Position numbers and translations under genes: made by a program. Source: Streptoalloteichus tenebrarius (GTDB taxonomy: Bacteria; Actinomycetota; Actinomycetes; Mycobacteriales; Pseudonocardiaceae). Taken from it: a DNA stretch of 64,000 nucleotides. Within the stretch, counting starts at the first letter, position 1. Each line of letters starts with the position of its first letter. Shown piece by piece: positions 60,520-64,000 of the stretch. The DNA is taken from positions 56,610-120,609 of the forward strand of contig NZ_JAMTCP010000016.1 in NCBI RefSeq assembly GCF_024171885.1, in the 5' to 3' direction. The notes beneath the pieces are model-generated. The model was given only the letters and a program-made list of their open reading frames with translations. It had not been told where the DNA came from and made no database searches.

Positions 60520-61269
60520 ATGCCGAACGGCGAGGACGTGCGCACGGCGCGCGAGCAGGCGGCCGCCGCGGTCAGCGGCGTGCTGGAGCAGGCGAGGACC
60601 CCGCTGCTGGCCGTGCTGGGCGCCGGCGACGTGGCGGCCCGCTCCGTCGTCAGCCTGTTCCAGAAGCTGCGCGAGCAGGTGACCGAACGCGCCGAGGCCG
60701 CGCGCTCCGGCGTGGACGACCTGCCGCACGACCTGGAGGGGCTGCGCGCGAAGCTGGACCCCGCCGAGCTGCGCGAGCTGGTCGACGCCTACGCCAAGGC
60801 CGCGACGCAGCTCTACGAGTACCTGGCCGAGCGGGGCGAGCAGACGTTGGAGCGGTTGCGCCCCCAGGTCGAGCGCCTCGTGGAGCAGGCCGGCACGGTC
60901 GCCGAGACCGCGCAGCAGCGCGCGGGGGAGGCCGCCGGCGAGGCCCGCGAGCTGGCGGACGACGTGCTGGGCAAGGTGACCCGGCGGCAGCGGCCGGCCG
61001 CCGCCCCCGCGGAGAGCGGCGAGCACGGCGCGCACAGCGAGAACGGTGTGCGCGGCGAGAACGGCCGGAAGGGCGCCGCGGCGTCGGCCGAGTCGGAGGC
61101 CAAGCCGGAGGCCGGGGCGGAGAAGGCCACCCCGGCGCCCGGGGCGAAGGCCGACGGCGAGGACGCCAGGACCGACACCGAGACCGGGAAGGTGACCAGG
61201 ACCACGTCCCGCCGGTCGACCGGCCGCAAGTCCGGCTCGGCGCAGGAGAACGGCGGCGGCGAGGGCTGA
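60520..61269 (+). CDS. hbhA: heparin-binding haemagglutinin (HBHA)-like protein
   Basis: 249 residues. Residues 1-150 form a helical coiled-coil with an LDPAELRELVDAYAKAATQL-like core (shown in part). A disordered C-terminal tail (about 150-249) is rich in Ala, Glu, Lys and Arg. Mycobacterial HBHA has a Lys-rich tail that binds heparan sulfate; the tail here is less Lys-rich, so adhesion is doubtful and a membrane-domain/lipid-droplet role is possible. No signal peptide. Genomic order supports orthology. Confidence 0.82.
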   Translation: MPNGEDVRTAREQAAAAVSGVLEQARTPLLAVLGAGDVAARSVVSLFQKLREQVTERAEAARSGVDDLPHDLEGLRAKLDPAELRELVDAYAKAATQLYEYLAERGEQTLERLRPQVERLVEQAGTVAETAQQRAGEAAGEARELADDVLGKVTRRQRPAAAPAESGEHGAHSENGVRGENGRKGAAASAESEAKPEAGAEKATPAPGAKADGEDARTDTETGKVTRTTSRRSTGRKSGSAQENGGGEG

Positions 61270-61365
61270 CGAACGGCCGCGCGGGGCGGTCGCCGACAGG
61301 GTCGGCCGCCCCCGCGCGTCGTCGCGGCGCTCCACACCCCGGCGCTTCCCCGTACGCTGGGGGAC

Positions 61366-61659
61366 GTGCCGCGGCTGGACTTCCTGATCCTCCAGATCAT
61401 CGACTGGGCGGTGCTCCCGGTCGGGATCTACGCCTTCGTGCACGCGCTGATGCAGCGGGCCGACGCGTTCACCGCGGCGGACAAGCTGAGCAAACCGGCA
61501 TGGCTGGGGATCACCGCCGCCGGCACCGCCGCGCTGCTGCTGTTCAACCTCGGCGGGGCCGGGGTGATGTTCTGGATCGCCGGCCTGGTGGCCGTGCTGG
61601 TCTACATCGTGGACGTGCGGCCCCGGGTGATCGAGGCCCAGCGCGGTCCCCGATGGTGA
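61366..61659 (+). CDS. DUF2516 membrane protein, Rv0476-like
   Basis: 97 residues. Two to three hydrophobic segments surround ADAFTAADKLSKPAWLGITA, the usual DUF2516 pattern. It follows hbhA as in mycobacteria (Rv0476). Its stop overlaps the start of the next hydrolase gene. Function unknown. Confidence 0.85.
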   Translation: MPRLDFLILQIIDWAVLPVGIYAFVHALMQRADAFTAADKLSKPAWLGITAAGTAALLLFNLGGAGVMFWIAGLVAVLVYIVDVRPRVIEAQRGPRW

Positions 61660-62429
61660 CCGCCCGCTGGCGGGCGCACGGCGACGGCGATCCGGTCACG
61701 CTGGTGGTGCCCGGGCTGGGCGCCACCCCCGGCGAGGCCCGCGTGCCCGCCTCCGGACTGCCCGGCACCCGGGTCGTGGTGACGTTCCCGTCGCACGGGG
61801 ACGCCCCGCCCGCGCCGCCCGACTACTGGTCCTACCCTCGGCTCGCCGCCGAGGTGCTGGCCGTGGCCGACGCGGTGGGCGCGACCCGCGCCGTCGGCAC
61901 CTCGCTCGGGGCCGGCGCGTTGACCAGGCTCGTCGCCGAGCACCCCGACCGGTTCGACCGGCTGGTGCTCCTCCTGCCCGCCGCGGTGGACCGGCCGAGG
62001 GCCACCCCCGCCGTCTGGGCGTTGGAACGACTGGCCGAGGCGGTCGACCACGCCGAGCGGACCGGCGACACCGCGCCGTTGCGGGAACTGGTCGCCGCCG
62101 AGCTGCCCAGCGGCGTCCCGGTGGGCGACTACGTGGACCAGCGGAGCGCCGTGCTGCTCCGGCTCGGGGCGGCGCTGCGGGCGTTGCCGGACCAGGTCCC
62201 GCTCGCCGGACTCGGCGACGCCGCGTCCGCGCTCGCGGCGGTGCGCGCCCCCGCGCTGGTCGTGGGAGCCACCCGAGACCCCCTGCACGCCGAGCAGGTG
62301 GCGAAGGCGACCGCGGCCGCCCTGCCCGAGGGCCGGCTGGAGCTCGTCGACTCGCCCGCCCCGCTGGTCACCCACCGTCGGGAACTCCGCGCGCTGATCA
62401 CGGCCTTCCTGGCCGAGGGTCACGGCTGA
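61653..62429 (+). CDS. alpha/beta hydrolase
   Basis: 258 residues. The oxyanion region is LVVPGLGATPGEA, the nucleophile Ser is in VGTSLGAGALT, an Asp is likely in VVGATRDPLHAEQ, and the His may be in PLVTHRRELR. Start ATG 61653 or GTG 61656 overlaps the DUF2516 stop, so the two genes are coupled. Substrate unknown. Confidence 0.82.
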   Translation: MVTARWRAHGDGDPVTLVVPGLGATPGEARVPASGLPGTRVVVTFPSHGDAPPAPPDYWSYPRLAAEVLAVADAVGATRAVGTSLGAGALTRLVAEHPDRFDRLVLLLPAAVDRPRATPAVWALERLAEAVDHAERTGDTAPLRELVAAELPSGVPVGDYVDQRSAVLLRLGAALRALPDQVPLAGLGDAASALAAVRAPALVVGATRDPLHAEQVAKATAAALPEGRLELVDSPAPLVTHRRELRALITAFLAEGHG

Positions 62430-62558
62430 GAGGGTCGCGGCTGAGAGGGTCGCGGTTGAGAGGGGCGCGACTGGCCGGACCGTGCCGGCGTGCGGCCGGC
62501 CTCGTGCCGGCCGGCCGAACAGGATTGGCCGCCCTGGCCTCCCGGGTACCCCCAACCC

Positions 62559-63110
62559 ATGGCTGAGCAGACCAGGATCGCTTTTCTGGTGGCCCACGAG
62601 GGCATCGAGCAGGTCGAGCTGACCGACCCCTGGCAGGCGGTCAGGGACGCGGGCGGCACGCCGCAGCTCTTGGCCACCGTGCCCGACAAGGTGCAGGCGT
62701 TCCACCACCTCGACCCGGGGGACGAGTTCGAGGTCGACCTCCCGGTCTCCGACGCCGACCCCGGCGTGTACGACGGGCTGGTGATCCCCGGCGGCACCGC
62801 CAACGCCGACGCCCTGCGGCAGAGCGAGGACGCCGTCCGGTTCGTGAAGGCGTTCGTGGACGCGCGCAAGCCGGTCGCCGCGATCTGCCACGGACCGTGG
62901 GCGCTGGTCGAGGCGGACGTGGTGCGGGGCAAGCGGCTCACCTCCTACCCGAGCCTCGCCACCGACGTCCGCAACGCGGGCGGGGAGTGGGTGGACGAGG
63001 AGGTCGTGGTCAGTGACGCGCACGGCTGGACGTTGGTCACCAGCCGCAAGCCGGACGACCTCGACGCGTTCGACAGGGAGGCGCTGAAGGCGTTCGGGCT
63101 CCAGGAGTGA
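62559..63110 (+). CDS. DJ-1/PfpI-family protein
   Basis: 183 residues. The nucleophile elbow is AICHGPWALVEA with Cys followed by His, and the Glu is in the early VAHEGIEQVEL segment. YDGLVIPGGTANADALR is typical of the PfpI subgroup. Such proteins are glyoxalase/deglycase or stress proteins. The ATG at 62559 is chosen over a start at 62490, which would give an unlikely Pro/Trp-rich lead. Confidence 0.88.
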   Translation: MAEQTRIAFLVAHEGIEQVELTDPWQAVRDAGGTPQLLATVPDKVQAFHHLDPGDEFEVDLPVSDADPGVYDGLVIPGGTANADALRQSEDAVRFVKAFVDARKPVAAICHGPWALVEADVVRGKRLTSYPSLATDVRNAGGEWVDEEVVVSDAHGWTLVTSRKPDDLDAFDREALKAFGLQE

Positions 63111-63138
63111 GCCTGGGCCGAGGCCCTACCCTCGGCGC

Positions 63139-63711
63139 ATGACCTCGACCTGGGCTGACCACGACGTCGTCGGTCGTCTGCGGGTCCTCCCCGCGACCGA
63201 CCACCTCCACCTGCTCGCGGACCCGGTCGCCGCGGCCCTGCGCGCCCTGCCGCCGGAGGTCGCGGCGCGGTGCGGGGTGGCCGAGATCGACCCGGACCTC
63301 GCCGACACCGCCGAGCTGTGCGCGAGCATGGACGTGCCCCTGTCCGCGTCGGCGAACTGTGTGGTGGTCTCCGGCCGACGGTCGGGGGAGACGCGCTACG
63401 CGGCGTGCGTCGTGCTGGCCACCACGCGCGCCGACGTCAACGGGGTGGCGAAGCGCCGCCTCGACGTGCGCAAGGCGTCCTTCGCGCCGAGGGACGAGGC
63501 GATCGGGCTCACCGGCATGGAGTACGGCGGGATCACGCCGCTCGGGCTGCCCGCCGGCTGGCCGGTGTTGCTCGACCAGGCGGTCGCGGCGGCCCCGTGG
63601 CTGGTGGTGGGCAGCGGGCTGCGGCGCAGCAAGCTGGTCGTGCCGGGCGAGTTCCTGGCCGGTCTGGCCGGTGCGGAGGTGCTGAGCGGGCTGGGCGTTC
63701 CGGTGGGCTGA
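63139..63711 (+). CDS. YbaK/EbsC-family aminoacyl-tRNA deacylase-like protein
   Basis: 190 residues. The YbaK core motifs are visible: SASANCVVV, the substrate-region DVNGVAKRRLDVRKASFA with the conserved Lys, and TGMEYGGITPLGLP. These enzymes hydrolyse mischarged aminoacyl-tRNA. A TACCCT box at 63127 lies about 7 nt before the ATG, so the message is likely leaderless. Confidence 0.88.
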   Translation: MTSTWADHDVVGRLRVLPATDHLHLLADPVAAALRALPPEVAARCGVAEIDPDLADTAELCASMDVPLSASANCVVVSGRRSGETRYAACVVLATTRADVNGVAKRRLDVRKASFAPRDEAIGLTGMEYGGITPLGLPAGWPVLLDQAVAAAPWLVVGSGLRRSKLVVPGEFLAGLAGAEVLSGLGVPVG

Positions 63712-63712
63712 G

Positions 63713-63870
63713 GCGCTCCGGAGATCGCGCGGGGGACCGCGGAGGCCGAGTAGGGAACTGTGGTGCTGGCGCGGGGAACCGCGGAGATCACGCGGGGAAC
63801 TGCGGAGATCGAGTGGGAGCTGCGGCGCTGGTGCGGGGAACCGCGGAGGCCGCGCGGGGGACTGCGGCGG
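63713..63870. repeat. imperfect ~20-nt tandem repeats after ybaK
   Basis: About seven degenerate units of 20-22 nt share GCGGGGAACYGCGGAG. They fill the space between the ybaK stop and the DnaA-box element. No gene is supported here. Confidence 0.6.
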
Positions 63871-63984
63871 CGGAGTTATCCACAGTCACCCGAATTCCTC
63901 CACAGCACAGCGTGATGGCCTTGGACGCTGGGTGACGGACCGATAGGCTGGAGCAGGGCTCGCCCCCCAGGGCGGGTGGGGGCT
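63871..63984 (+). repeat. dispersed element with DnaA-box-like site, copy B
   Basis: Begins CGGAGTTATCCACAGTCACC, contains the DnaA box TTATCCACA at 63876, a TAGGCT box at 63944 and the same CGCCCCCCAGGGCGGGTGGG block as copy A at 42893. It reads towards the window's right edge, so it probably is the promoter region of the next gene. Confidence 0.65.
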
Positions 63985-64000
63985 GACCTGAGGGAGGGTG

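Noticed and set aside
63713..63870. Tandem ~20-nt units as a second CRISPR array
   Set aside because: Units are contiguous without spacers and too degenerate.

Overview
The window is about 64 kb of very high G+C DNA with actinobacterial signs: mycothiol and GlnR genes, frequent GTG starts, many leaderless-looking promoters (a TAnnnT -10 box about 7 nt before the start codon), XRE-DUF397 pairs and ScbR-type regulators. The gene content fits the family Pseudonocardiaceae (Saccharothrix/Actinosynnema/Lentzea-like). This is inferred from gene content; no rRNA is present to place it.

Layout. 1-13.8 kb keeps the mycobacterial order glnR-mshD-pst genes-phoU-LCP-dusB, with a GGDEF protein and a lipoprotein inserted before dusB; pstS has a PHO box. 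13.9-20.8 kb holds sodC, an EamA exporter, a lysA, tRNA-Lys, endonuclease V, a SUFU-domain protein, a 34-residue acidic peptide unit and a DsbA-TPR fusion. 20.8-33 kb holds several regulator/enzyme pairs, ctaD, a secreted peptidase followed by a 64-residue repeat peptide, a UdgX-type DNA repair protein, a small WXG100/EspC/YbaB cluster, and a gamma-butyrolactone-receptor homologue with a matching ARE half-site.

33.1-34.3 kb is a tRNA cluster (Glu, Asp, Phe) followed by the C-terminal remnant of an integrase and a four-repeat CRISPR-like array with no cas genes. 34.4-42.5 kb is mostly housekeeping and accessory metabolism (MazG-like, M20 peptidase, MarR, PP2C, a YczE/MocR divergent pair, a secreted low-complexity protein).

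43,046-49,458 is a 6.3-kb integrative element bounded by 87-bp perfect direct repeats that duplicate the 3' end of a DUF445 gene. It carries an XRE-DUF397 pair, a DUF3558 lipoprotein next to a possible type VII substrate, a zinc-finger protein, a scaffold-like protein, an HK97-fold capsid protein and an integrase that has lost its N-terminal part. It looks like a decayed or domesticated capsid-carrying satellite.

49.4-64 kb contains the intact DUF445 gene, an aminotransferase, an ECF sigma/beta-domain/TPR-CHAT operon (possible signalling or conflict system), an imine reductase with its TetR regulator and twin operators, a crcB-DUF190-crcB fluoride-export operon, the Rv0474-hbhA-Rv0476-like cluster, a DJ-1/PfpI protein and a YbaK-type deacylase. 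A DnaA-box-containing element occurs twice, just outside the left end of the integrative element and at the window's right edge.
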